A stretch of DNA of 32,155 nucleotides. Origin: Sedimenticola sp. GTDB lineage: Bacteria; Pseudomonadota; Gammaproteobacteria; Chromatiales; Chromatiaceae. The notes beneath the pieces are model-generated. The model was not told where the DNA came from, ran no database searches, and worked only from the letters and a program-made list of their open reading frames with translations. Position numbers and translations under genes: made by a program. How positions within the stretch are numbered: position 1 is the first letter of the stretch; each line of letters starts with the position of its first letter. This document shows positions 14,582-23,181 of the stretch, in pieces. The DNA is taken from contig DRKS01000015.1 in NCBI GenBank assembly GCA_011051655.1, forward strand, positions 1-32,155, given 5' to 3'.

Positions 14582-15616
14582 ATGACGCTCTGTACCAGTC
14601 CATTTTTCATCGTCTGCTCGGCAAGCACGGGCAGTACCTTGTTGAGTACGGTGCTCGACCGACATCCCCTGCTGGCTATAGGGCCGGAACTCTATCTCTT
14701 TAACAAAGACAGGCTCTATTATCCCGGCTTCGAGTCGTTACAGCAGAATTTTTCGAGTTACCTGAAAAATGGAATCCTCTCTGCCGGTGAGGATAGAGTG
14801 CGCACTTTCTTCTTCAATAAACAGGCCTATTTTGTAACCGATGAGATTTTGCTTTCCATGCTGGCGTGCTCTGGAAGTCTGCGCGAGTTTATTGATCAAC
14901 TGTTTGATGCCTATCTTGAAAAAAGGGGCAAACGGATCTGGGGGGAAAAGACGGGAAACAATGCACTTTTCTTGCATGAGATGCTAAATCTCTATCCTGA
15001 TGCGAAGATCATCCATCTGGTTCGCAATCCAATGGACGTTATCGCCTCCATGAAGCGAAGGGGAGTCAAAAGCTTCAATGCCGTAGGCCACTGGCTTTTT
15101 AACAATGCGGCGGCATTAAGATTCAAAGGCCATGAGGATTATTTACTGATCAAGTATGAAGATATGGTTGCTGATCCGCAAATTGAGTTTGCAAAAATCT
15201 GCGCCTATTTAGGGGTTGATTTTGATGACAGGATGTTGGAGCCGGGTGGCAATGAAGAGTACTGGAGGAACTATGATAGAGGGAATATCCATGTAACCTG
15301 GGGTAGTACCCCATTTGCAACGATTAATACCAACTCTATCGGCAAGGGATGTCTAGAATTGGATTCGCATGACCAGTTGGTGCTGCAAAACCTGAGGCTT
15401 TCCTCTTTTTCAAAAAGGCTGCTCAATATACCGGAGGACAGAGATATAGATTGCCAAGGAATTGCAGCCGAGTGTGGCTACTCGCTCAAGCAGGAGGGGA
15501 GAGGGTTGAAGTCCGCGTTGGTTGCCGATGTTGCCAGAGATTACATGGGGCGGCTTTATGAATGGATGCTTGTCAACAAGTCCTTCTCAAGGCCGTTGTT
15601 CAAGGGGCGGTTCTAG
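14582..15616 (+). CDS. Sulfotransferase (PAPS-dependent)
   Basis: The 344-residue protein carries the two PAPS-binding signatures of the sulfotransferase family. The 5'-phosphosulfate loop near the N-terminus is CSASTGSTLLSTVLDRHP (from about residue 12), and the 3'-phosphate-binding segment is IIHLVRNPMDVIASMKRRG around residues 145-165. A later KYEDMVADP is also typical. The enzyme should move a sulfuryl group from PAPS to a hydroxyl or amine of an acceptor, here most likely a sugar of the glycan. No signal peptide is seen, so sulfation would occur in the cytoplasm before export. It is translationally coupled to the flippase (no gap) and sits 11 bp before the asparagine synthetase. It is visibly more AT-rich than genes at either end of the window. 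Confidence 0.88.
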   Translation: MTLCTSPFFIVCSASTGSTLLSTVLDRHPLLAIGPELYLFNKDRLYYPGFESLQQNFSSYLKNGILSAGEDRVRTFFFNKQAYFVTDEILLSMLACSGSLREFIDQLFDAYLEKRGKRIWGEKTGNNALFLHEMLNLYPDAKIIHLVRNPMDVIASMKRRGVKSFNAVGHWLFNNAAALRFKGHEDYLLIKYEDMVADPQIEFAKICAYLGVDFDDRMLEPGGNEEYWRNYDRGNIHVTWGSTPFATINTNSIGKGCLELDSHDQLVLQNLRLSSFSKRLLNIPEDRDIDCQGIAAECGYSLKQEGRGLKSALVADVARDYMGRLYEWMLVNKSFSRPLFKGRF

Positions 15617-15627
15617 GGTCTGTTAAC

Positions 15628-17400
15628 ATGTGCTCGATTTTCGGTTTTCAGGGTGAGGAGGTTGGATTGGCAAGGCTGTTTCTCGATGCCATGCGCCACC
15701 GAGGCCCGGATGGTGAAAATGTGGTCGTGCATCAGCCCTGGATTCTTGGCCAACAAAGGCTTTCTATAATTGATGTTTCCGATGCGGCGGCACAGCCGAT
15801 GCAAAAGGGTGGGAATACGATAGTGTTTAATGGGGAAATTTACAATTACAAGGAGCTTAAGAAACAGTATTTGAAGGACGTGGCACTGTGCTCAACATCA
15901 GACACGGAGGTTTTGCTGGAGCTTTTAAATCGCCAGGGCCTCTCTATCGTAAACAAGCTTAATGGCATGTTTGCATTTGCCTGGTACAACACTAAAGAGG
16001 GCGAATTAATACTCTGCAGAGACCGTTTTGGTAAAAAGCCTCTCTATTGGATGCAACAATCCGGCCGGCTGTATTTTGCTTCGGAAATTAGGCCGCTCGC
16101 CACGTTGAAAAAAGACATTGAGTTTGACCGGAATGTAATCAGGGCCTTTGTGGACGATACGGCCACCGACTTTGATGAAAGGACACACATAAAAGGAGTA
16201 TGGCAGATTCGGCCTGGCCATTTGATCATAGTGTCCAAAGATAAACCCATCAAACATCGGAAGTGGTATTTTGGCAGTGATCATGCACTGGACGAGTCCA
16301 GATATTCCAGCTGGGAATCTGTCATTGAGTCATTTGAAGAACTGCTGGTCGATTCAATAGCGCTGCGGCACAGGGCCGATGTGCCGGTCTGCATCACCTT
16401 GAGCGGTGGGCTTGATTCAACCCTGATCTATATACTGGCCAAGGAGCGCCTGAATTCCCATATAAAACCATTCACCTTCATACACCCCGGTTCGGGCACG
16501 GATGAATCGGCAAAGGTGTTCTCTCTTATGCAGGAGTATGATGATGTCGCCTGTTGCGTGCAGTCTGACCATTCCATTGGTGCCGGCCGCATAGAGGAGG
16601 CATTGGGTTTTCTCGAATTTCCGATATGGAATCCATCCGCTATCGCTTATTTGGATACCTACAAGGCGATTGGTCAAAGCGGCTTCAAGGTTGTATTGGA
16701 AGGGCATGGAAGCGATGAACAACTGGGAGGCTATCCCTATATGATCGAGGCGGCATGCCGAAGGGCCTTGATCTCCGGAAATATGGTTTCAACGTTGAGA
16801 CTGTATTCCGTATTGGAGCAGACCAAAAATGCGGCTCTGGAACAGAAAAGGGAAGGAGGACTGCATAGGCTGCTTAACCCGTTGGATTTTATTCTGACGA
16901 CTCTCAATAACCTGGAGCGCTCGAAGAGGGGAATGCAGGCCGAACTGGAAGAGGCATTCAATTATAAAATATTACCTATTGTGCTCAGGGCCTTTGATCG
17001 GCTCTCCATGTCACAGTCGTTGGAGTCGCGTTCTCCATTTCTTGATTATCGCGTTGTTGAGTATCTGCGGGCCCTGCCCATTGAATACAAGGTTGGCCCG
17101 GTAGGCAGCAAGGCGGTTATTCGGGAGGTCCTCAAAAAATACGGAAAAGACTATCTGTATAAGACTCATGTAAAAATGGGCTTTGCCTCAGATTTGCCAA
17201 GGTTGTTCGAGGATCAGGGTGTGAGAAGTAAATTTGCAGATTACATAAACTGTTTCAATTTTGAGGGATTTGGGGAAATAAAGGCAAAGGCGCTGGCAAA
17301 CATTCAAAAACCGAGCATCGGGTGGAGGGACATTGATGCGATCTGGAAGGTTGGATCCCTGGAGATTACCCGCAGAATGTATCAGGGAAACAGGGTGTGA
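15628..17400 (+). CDS. asnB: Glutamine-hydrolysing asparagine synthetase-type amidotransferase
   Basis: The 590-residue protein has both domains of AsnB. The N-terminal glutaminase starts MCSIFGF, with Cys2 becoming the nucleophile after Met removal, and includes MRHRGPDG, FNGEIYNY and RDRFGKKPLY. The C-terminal synthetase has the ATP pyrophosphatase loop SGGLDS at 259-264 and the late SLESRSPFLDYRVVEY block. The start is placed at 15628 because the catalytic cysteine must be the second residue; a longer frame upstream from 15562 overlaps the sulfotransferase. In surface-glycan loci such enzymes often amidate uronic acids or other carboxylates instead of making asparagine. Its last bases overlap the start of the next gene (GTGA), which encodes a related protein. 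Confidence 0.92.
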   Translation: MCSIFGFQGEEVGLARLFLDAMRHRGPDGENVVVHQPWILGQQRLSIIDVSDAAAQPMQKGGNTIVFNGEIYNYKELKKQYLKDVALCSTSDTEVLLELLNRQGLSIVNKLNGMFAFAWYNTKEGELILCRDRFGKKPLYWMQQSGRLYFASEIRPLATLKKDIEFDRNVIRAFVDDTATDFDERTHIKGVWQIRPGHLIIVSKDKPIKHRKWYFGSDHALDESRYSSWESVIESFEELLVDSIALRHRADVPVCITLSGGLDSTLIYILAKERLNSHIKPFTFIHPGSGTDESAKVFSLMQEYDDVACCVQSDHSIGAGRIEEALGFLEFPIWNPSAIAYLDTYKAIGQSGFKVVLEGHGSDEQLGGYPYMIEAACRRALISGNMVSTLRLYSVLEQTKNAALEQKREGGLHRLLNPLDFILTTLNNLERSKRGMQAELEEAFNYKILPIVLRAFDRLSMSQSLESRSPFLDYRVVEYLRALPIEYKVGPVGSKAVIREVLKKYGKDYLYKTHVKMGFASDLPRLFEDQGVRSKFADYINCFNFEGFGEIKAKALANIQKPSIGWRDIDAIWKVGSLEITRRMYQGNRV

Positions 17401-18764
17401 AGAGGGTGCTGGAAACAGATTGGATCGCATCGAACCCTGTATTTTATAACCAGGTGACGGGGTGGGTGAGCCACAATATCAACGACGTCATAGATTTTGC
17501 CAATTTCGAATTTCACCCGGAAGGGCTGAGAAATTATCTTGAGTTTGGATATTCTGTGTTTGGGCAGACACCGGTGAGGGACGTGCGGTTTCTGCCGGCT
17601 TGTGCCAGGATCAATGCAGCTGACAATGGCCAAATGAAAATTGAGTCATTGGATGATCCTGTCAAGGACTGGGCTGGGCGCAACTCTCATGAGGATGATG
17701 TGTTGGATGAGTTATGCCGTACCATCCGGGAGTGGGAAAAAGATACCAAAGGAGAGCTGGTAGTGCCCTTGAGCGGAGGTTATGACTCAAGGCTTCTGGT
17801 CGAGATGGTTCATGATCGTTCCCGAGTCAGGGCTTTTACCTATGGTTTATCGTGTAACCAGGGAGAATCTTTCGAGGTTGTAAGGGCGAAGAAGGTTGCT
17901 GAAATACTGGGTATTCAGTGGAAGCAGATAAAACTCGGCAACTACCATAACTACATCGGTGACTGGGACTGCCTGTACGGCATCTCAACCCATTCCCACG
18001 GTATGTATCAAATGGAGTTCTTTGACAAAATACGCACCGGAGGATTAACCGGGCGGCCGATGCTGAGTGGCTTGTTCGGGGATATATGGGCTGGCAATAC
18101 AACCTATCAAAAATTGTCCGGACCAAAAGACCTTGTAAAGATCGGTAATACTCATGGTATGAGCGCAGATCCCGCCTGTGCCTTCGTGCGGTCGGATAGC
18201 AGATTGAAAGAAGAGTTCTGGGAAGAGCACGGACGAGACCTTCAGGAAGGGTTTTATCAGACGCTGTGGTTGATCAGGCTAAAAATAATACTCATAAGCT
18301 ATCTGCTGCGGGTTTCTGAATATTTTGGTTTCAAACCCTGGAGTCCCTTCTTGTCCCCAAGTGTGGCCCTTGGAATGCTGACGCTGCCTCAGGAGCGGAG
18401 AAAGAACCGTTTATGGCAGAGGGAATATTTTGAATCGCGGCATATCAATGTCGAACAGATGGGATTGACGGAGAGCAGAAGCAATACATTAAACCGACAG
18501 GCCATGAGGCAGAGCCCGCTGCCACCATTGGACGAAGGGCTGCTCTCGCAGGTGATCAAACCGGCGTACATTGCCTGGATCAACAAAGAGATTGCTTGCC
18601 GCCGCTATCCCCACTACTTGATGGTGCGGTTGCTGGATGTGGCAAGGACAAGCAGGCTGTTGCGCAGGCTGGGCTTCAGTCGCACCGGAATGGAGGCCTA
18701 TTTCGCCTATTTGACCATCAAGCCGATAGAGCTTCTTTTAAGGAAGAGAGATGCAGCGCAATAG
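17397..18764 (+). CDS. Asparagine synthetase-like protein lacking the glutaminase domain
   Basis: The 455-residue protein contains an asparagine synthetase-type ATP pyrophosphatase domain with the loop SGGYDSRLL from residue 126 and a glycine-rich LSGLFGDIW segment later. The first 110 residues do not begin with the Met-Cys of a class II glutaminase; they keep only a remnant of that fold (for example GLRNYLEFGYSVFGQTPVRD). It should therefore adenylate a carboxylate, but must use ammonia from a partner or an amine substrate, as beta-lactam synthetase-like relatives do. The GTG start at 17397 overlaps the stop of the complete AsnB, so the two are made together and may form a complex. This pairing is unusual; the substrate is unknown. 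Confidence 0.85.
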   Translation: MKRVLETDWIASNPVFYNQVTGWVSHNINDVIDFANFEFHPEGLRNYLEFGYSVFGQTPVRDVRFLPACARINAADNGQMKIESLDDPVKDWAGRNSHEDDVLDELCRTIREWEKDTKGELVVPLSGGYDSRLLVEMVHDRSRVRAFTYGLSCNQGESFEVVRAKKVAEILGIQWKQIKLGNYHNYIGDWDCLYGISTHSHGMYQMEFFDKIRTGGLTGRPMLSGLFGDIWAGNTTYQKLSGPKDLVKIGNTHGMSADPACAFVRSDSRLKEEFWEEHGRDLQEGFYQTLWLIRLKIILISYLLRVSEYFGFKPWSPFLSPSVALGMLTLPQERRKNRLWQREYFESRHINVEQMGLTESRSNTLNRQAMRQSPLPPLDEGLLSQVIKPAYIAWINKEIACRRYPHYLMVRLLDVARTSRLLRRLGFSRTGMEAYFAYLTIKPIELLLRKRDAAQ

Positions 18765-19899
18765 TAAAAAATGGCGCGCCCTGTTCGTTGGCGATCTGTA
18801 TATCAGAAATGGCCATACAGAGATTGTCAGCAACGAAGTCAAGCAACTCATAGAGGCACATGACATAGCAAGCTTCAACTTTGAGGGGCCTATTGAACTC
18901 TCATCGGGCGAACCGATAGTGAAAGCCGGGGTGCATCTCTGTCAGCACCCAAAGGCCGCCGAAGCGGTCAAAGAAGCAGGGTTCAACGTGGCCTCTTTGG
19001 CCAACAATCATATATGTGATTATGGCGCTGATGCGCTCTCAGGAACGCTAAAGGCCTTTAGTGATATCGATGTGGTGGGGGCAGGGGCGACATTTGAACA
19101 GGCCAATGCTCTCAGGAAAAGATGCATCAACGGAATTGAAGTTGGCCTGCTGGCCTATTGTGAGGCAGAGTTTGGCGCTTTGATGGAAGAGCAGGGCCAG
19201 TATGGTTATGCCTGGGTCAACCATCCGCGTGTGAATGAGGCAATTCGCGGTGCCAAAGCGGAGGTGGATGTGCTGTTGGTACAGGTTCACGCCGGGGTTG
19301 AGGGGGTGGATCTGCCTTTGCCGGAGTGGCGGCAGAGATACCGGGAACTGATCGACAACGGCGCGGACGCCGTCATCGCCCATCATCCCCATGTGCCGCA
19401 GGGATGGGAATTATATGCGGGCAAGCCCATCTATTACAGTCTGGGAAATTTCTACTTTGATCTTCCAAGGGCGGATACAAATTGGGACAGGGGTTATATG
19501 GTCTCGCTGACTTATGATGGCGACCTGCTCCAGGATCATCAGGTGATACCGGTTGAGAAAAGGGGCGGTGTCGTGGCGCTGTCTCAGGACAGTGCATATG
19601 GGCGGCATCTCAAAACAATCGTGCACCAGCTTAAAGAGGAGGTCTATCAGGGCTTGATGGATCAGCAGGTGCTGGAACTGTGGGAGAGCCGCTATCAAAG
19701 ATATTACGTTGCGGCGGCACATGGTCATAAACGGGGTAAGAGTTTGGCTGATTACATTCAAAGTATTGTGTGCAGGCTGTTCAACCGAATTCAATTTGAC
19801 AATGCATTGCTGTTGCATAATTTGCGCATTGAATCACATAGATGGGCGGTTGAACGGGCGTTGACCATCTTGCTTCACAAGCATGGCAAGGGCCTCTAG
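18751..19899 (+). CDS. CapA-family metallophosphatase-like protein
   Basis: The 382-residue protein has the CapA (poly-gamma-glutamate synthesis) calcineurin-like phosphoesterase fold. Metal-site motifs are seen in order: GDLYI at about 14-18, NFEGP near 48, LANNH near 88, a histidine in VQVHAGVE, and AHHPHVPQGWE. Classical CapA is membrane-anchored and essential for capsule assembly in Bacillus. This copy begins directly with KKWRALFVGD and shows no signal peptide or N-terminal helix, so it is probably cytoplasmic. AAGGA at 18740-18744 precedes the ATG, and the gene overlaps the synthetase-like gene by 14 bp. Together with the two amide-forming enzymes it may process an amide-linked substituent of the glycan, which is an inference. 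Confidence 0.85.
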   Translation: MQRNSKKWRALFVGDLYIRNGHTEIVSNEVKQLIEAHDIASFNFEGPIELSSGEPIVKAGVHLCQHPKAAEAVKEAGFNVASLANNHICDYGADALSGTLKAFSDIDVVGAGATFEQANALRKRCINGIEVGLLAYCEAEFGALMEEQGQYGYAWVNHPRVNEAIRGAKAEVDVLLVQVHAGVEGVDLPLPEWRQRYRELIDNGADAVIAHHPHVPQGWELYAGKPIYYSLGNFYFDLPRADTNWDRGYMVSLTYDGDLLQDHQVIPVEKRGGVVALSQDSAYGRHLKTIVHQLKEEVYQGLMDQQVLELWESRYQRYYVAAAHGHKRGKSLADYIQSIVCRLFNRIQFDNALLLHNLRIESHRWAVERALTILLHKHGKGL

Positions 19900-19953
19900 C
19901 CTGCATTTTTCACAAGGATCGCTCAGTCAGCCGAATGAATATCTAACACAGCT

Positions 19954-20967
19954 ATGGCTAGTTACGAGCAAAAACCGGCCACCGGTAGCGATCGAAGGCT
20001 CGATGATGGGCGGCAATCACAAACTCCACTGAAAACGGCTGTCTTGTTCCTGCTGTTCAACCGGCCGGGCCTGTCTAAAAAGGTGTTCGAAGCCATCCGG
20101 CAGGTGAGGCCGCCACGACTGTATATCTCAGTTGATGGTCCACGGGAGGGGGTGCAAGGCGAGCGCGCTATGGTTGAAGAAGTGCGGTCTATAGCAAATG
20201 ATGTGGACTGGGATTGCAAGGTAAAGACAAGATTCAATAAAGAAAACAAGGGCTGCCGCATTGCCGTGAGTACGGCGCTGGACTGGTTCTTTGATCATGA
20301 GAGTGAGGGCATAGTGCTGGAGGACGACTGCCTTCCCTCGGAGTCTTTTTTCTGGTATTGCCAGGAACTGCTGGAGAGATACCGGGATGATGAGCGGATT
20401 ATGGTGATATCTGGTAACAACTTCCAGCGGGGATGGATAAGGTCGAATGACAGTTATTACTTTTCGCGCTATAACCATTGCTGGGGCTGGGCCAGCTGGA
20501 GACGGGCGTGGCGGCAATATGATAGGGATTTGCAGGGTTGGCCGGAGTTCAGGGAAAGAGGCTACCTGAAGGATCTTTCCAACGGCAACCGGGCATTCGT
20601 TTATTATTGGACGGAGATATTTGACCGGTGTGCCCGGGGGGAGATTGATTCGTGGGCCTACAGATGGACCTTTTCGTGCTGGTCCCAGGGCGGGCTCACC
20701 TGTCTTCCGCAACGGAATCTGGTGACGAATATAGGTTTCGGCGAAGTTTCCACCCATACGAAAAGGGGGGATGGTTATGTGGAGAGCCTGCCGCTGCAAG
20801 AAATGGAGTTGCCGATGAGGCACCCGGCATTTGTGGTCAGAGACAGTTTCGCCGACCTGCGCACGGACAGGATGCACTTCAAAATAAATTTCACCCTGTT
20901 GGTTAAGGCCTGGATGGTGGCGCTTCTGAGGGCAATACCGGTTATTAACAATGTGCTCAAGCGTTGA
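19954..20967 (+). CDS. GT-A glycosyltransferase, HlpA-like
   Basis: The 337-residue protein has a GT-A style N-terminal domain beginning LKTAVLFLLFNRPG, with LYISVDGPREG as the nucleotide-binding strand and a metal-binding acidic motif VLEDDCLPS. The central NHCWGWASWRRAWRQYD is characteristic of a group often annotated as hemolytic protein HlpA-like, found in many capsule and O-antigen loci. It should add a nucleotide-activated sugar to the growing unit; donor and acceptor cannot be told. A basic, hydrophobic C-terminal helix may bind the membrane surface. The start at 19954 is the only plausible ATG, 54 bp after the CapA-like gene. The first 25 residues are outside the fold and look disordered. 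Confidence 0.82.
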   Translation: MASYEQKPATGSDRRLDDGRQSQTPLKTAVLFLLFNRPGLSKKVFEAIRQVRPPRLYISVDGPREGVQGERAMVEEVRSIANDVDWDCKVKTRFNKENKGCRIAVSTALDWFFDHESEGIVLEDDCLPSESFFWYCQELLERYRDDERIMVISGNNFQRGWIRSNDSYYFSRYNHCWGWASWRRAWRQYDRDLQGWPEFRERGYLKDLSNGNRAFVYYWTEIFDRCARGEIDSWAYRWTFSCWSQGGLTCLPQRNLVTNIGFGEVSTHTKRGDGYVESLPLQEMELPMRHPAFVVRDSFADLRTDRMHFKINFTLLVKAWMVALLRAIPVINNVLKR

Positions 20968-21922
20968 AAGAGAGCCCGTGCTGAAAGAGACTGCCTGCCC
21001 CCTGTGTGGAGGAACATCCTGTCATGTGATAGAGCGAGTCGCCATGGCGGACGTGGCGCGGCTTTATAGGAAATTGAATGTTACGGTGGAAGACCGGGGG
21101 GAATTGGAATACATGGAATGCGGGGATTGCTCCCTTCGTTTTTTCAATCCAATTATTACGGGGAATGAGGCATTTTATGCCAGGCTGCAGAACAATGACT
21201 GGTATTACATGGAACAAAAGCCGGAGTATGAAACGTCATTGAAATGGTTGCCGCGGGAAGGGAAGATCCTGGAGGTGGGAGCGGGCGAAGGTGCTTTTTC
21301 GAGATATTGTGGCACCGATAGATACGTGGGATTGGAGTTCAATAAACAGGCTATTGAGAGTGCCGGCAGGAAAGGTATCAGGCTATATCATGAGACCATT
21401 GAGCAGCATGCAGGGAAATCGCCGGCAACCTACAGCGCCGTGGTGATGTTTCAGGTTTTGGAGCATGCGGCGTCTCCCGGTGCCTTCCTCTCGTCGGCCA
21501 TCGATACACTGGCAGATGGTGGTCTGCTAATCATAGCCGTGCCGTCCGAGGATGGTTTTTTGGGGGAGGTGATAAACAATCCCTTGAATATGCCTCCACA
21601 TCATGTCACCAGATGGCCGGACAGGGTGTTGCGGAACCTGGAAACGATCCTGCCGATCAAATTGGTGGCCATTTCCCACGAGCCCGTTGCTTCCTTTCAT
21701 CAGCACTATTTCAGGCGTACTCGAATGAATATTAGACTGAGAAAAATAATGGGCATGCAACGGAGACTTGTAGATACAAGCATCATGGCCACCGTGGTTC
21801 AAAAATGTGCTTCCCTTCTGTCGCTTCTGATCAGGGAAGACCCTTCAGGGCATAAAGGCCATACCGTCATCGGGGTGTATGAAAAGCGGGCGGGAGAGAA
21901 GAAGGGCGCGCGGATATTGTGA
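20951..21922 (+). CDS. SAM-dependent methyltransferase with N-terminal zinc ribbon
   Basis: The 323-residue protein has a four-cysteine zinc-ribbon (CPLCGG and ECGDCSLRFFNP within the first 60 residues), followed by a class I methyltransferase domain with the SAM loop ILEVGAGEGAF and FQVLEHAASPGAFL. Zinc-ribbon methyltransferases of this type are common in surface glycan and sugar-modification clusters, acting on nucleotide sugars or glycan termini. ATG at 20951 overlaps the preceding gene by 17 bp; a GTG at 20978 with AGAGAG before it is an alternative that still keeps the zinc ribbon. The 3' end overlaps the next gene by 4 bp. The acceptor and whether methylation is on O or C are not known. 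Confidence 0.85.
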   Translation: MCSSVEREPVLKETACPLCGGTSCHVIERVAMADVARLYRKLNVTVEDRGELEYMECGDCSLRFFNPIITGNEAFYARLQNNDWYYMEQKPEYETSLKWLPREGKILEVGAGEGAFSRYCGTDRYVGLEFNKQAIESAGRKGIRLYHETIEQHAGKSPATYSAVVMFQVLEHAASPGAFLSSAIDTLADGGLLIIAVPSEDGFLGEVINNPLNMPPHHVTRWPDRVLRNLETILPIKLVAISHEPVASFHQHYFRRTRMNIRLRKIMGMQRRLVDTSIMATVVQKCASLLSLLIREDPSGHKGHTVIGVYEKRAGEKKGARIL

Positions 21923-23160
21923 AAGTCGTTCATCTCAACAGCTTTGAGCTGAAAGGTGGCGCGGCAAAGGCCGCGCGGCGCCTGCACCATGGGCTGGTGG
22001 AGGCGGCGGTGACATCCCGGATGCTGGTGCAGTTCAAGGAGAGCGACGACTGGCGCATACAGGGGCCGGTGACAAAAGCGGAAAAGGCCGCCGCCCTGAT
22101 AAAGGATGCGCTGGATCCCCTGCCGAAAGCCATCTATCCCCGGGGCAGGGAGAAGGTCTGGTCCATCAACTGGACACCAGCTTCTGTTGCGCGGCGGATC
22201 GGGACGCTGGGTGCGGATCTGGTGCACCTGCATTGGATCAATGCAGGGTTTGTCTCAGTGGAAAGCATCGGCCGCATTGCACGGCCTGTCGTCTGGACCC
22301 TGCACGATATGTGGCCGCTGACCGGCGGCTGCCACTACGACAAGGGATGTCAGCGTTTTCTGGAAGGCTGCGGCCGCTGCCCGCAGTTGTGTTCCTCCAG
22401 CCGGCATGACCTGAGCCGGCTGGGATTCCGGCGCAAGCAGGGGGCCTGGAGGAATATCCAGCTTACCTTGGTGGCGCCCAGTCGCTGGCTGGCCGGCGAG
22501 GCCGGAAAGAGCCCCCTGTTTCAGGACAGGGATATCCGGGTCATTGCCAACGGATTGGATCTCGATGTTTATAAACCTCGGGAAAGGGCGCAGGCGAGGG
22601 AACTGCTGGGTCTGCCCGGGGACAGACCTTTGGTGCTGTTCTGCGCCGCCGGAGACTTCCTGGACCCACGCAAAGGGGGCGAGCTGATCCGGAAGATCCT
22701 GGCGCCATTGGCCGCATGGCCCGGGGATAAGCGGCCGCTTCTGGCGGTCATGGGCTCGTCGGAGCCACAAGCCGCATACCCCTGCCCGCTGGAAATGCTT
22801 TATCTCGGAAGGATGCATGATGATATAGCCATCGCCCTGGCCTATGCCGCGGCGGATGTCTTTCTCGCGCCCTCCTTTCAGGATAATCTGCCCAACACCG
22901 TGATGGAGGCCCTGGCCTGCGGCACGCCGGTGGCCGCCTTCCGGGTTGGCGGCATACCGGAGATGATCGACCACGGGGTCAACGGTTATCTGGCGGCGTG
23001 CGGCGATGAGGCCGGGCTCGGCGCCGGGGTGGCCTGGCTGTTGAACCACCCGGAACCGGCCCGCCTGGCCGAAGCGGCGCGAAAAACCGCTGAACAATGT
23101 TATGACATCAAGCGCCAGGCCCAATGCTATATCGAGCTGTATGAGGAGCTTGTGCGATGA
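21919..23160 (+). CDS. Family 4 glycosyltransferase (GT-B)
   Basis: The 413-residue protein has the GT-B plan. The N-terminal acceptor half has VVHLNSFELKGGAAKAARRL and the distinctive HDMWPLTGGCHYDKGC...CGRCPQL cysteine segment seen in a branch of GT4 enzymes from capsule loci. The C-terminal donor half has LGRMHDD and the late acidic segment DNLPNTVMEALACGTPVAAF, with the conserved glutamate in the MEALACG part. Such retaining transferases use UDP-, GDP- or dTDP-sugars. The GTG start at 21919 overlaps the methyltransferase stop (GTGA). Sequence identity to a particular sugar specificity cannot be judged here. Confidence 0.9.
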   Translation: MKVVHLNSFELKGGAAKAARRLHHGLVEAAVTSRMLVQFKESDDWRIQGPVTKAEKAAALIKDALDPLPKAIYPRGREKVWSINWTPASVARRIGTLGADLVHLHWINAGFVSVESIGRIARPVVWTLHDMWPLTGGCHYDKGCQRFLEGCGRCPQLCSSSRHDLSRLGFRRKQGAWRNIQLTLVAPSRWLAGEAGKSPLFQDRDIRVIANGLDLDVYKPRERAQARELLGLPGDRPLVLFCAAGDFLDPRKGGELIRKILAPLAAWPGDKRPLLAVMGSSEPQAAYPCPLEMLYLGRMHDDIAIALAYAAADVFLAPSFQDNLPNTVMEALACGTPVAAFRVGGIPEMIDHGVNGYLAACGDEAGLGAGVAWLLNHPEPARLAEAARKTAEQCYDIKRQAQCYIELYEELVR

Positions 23161-23181
23161 TTTGTCCGAAGTATTGCCGGC

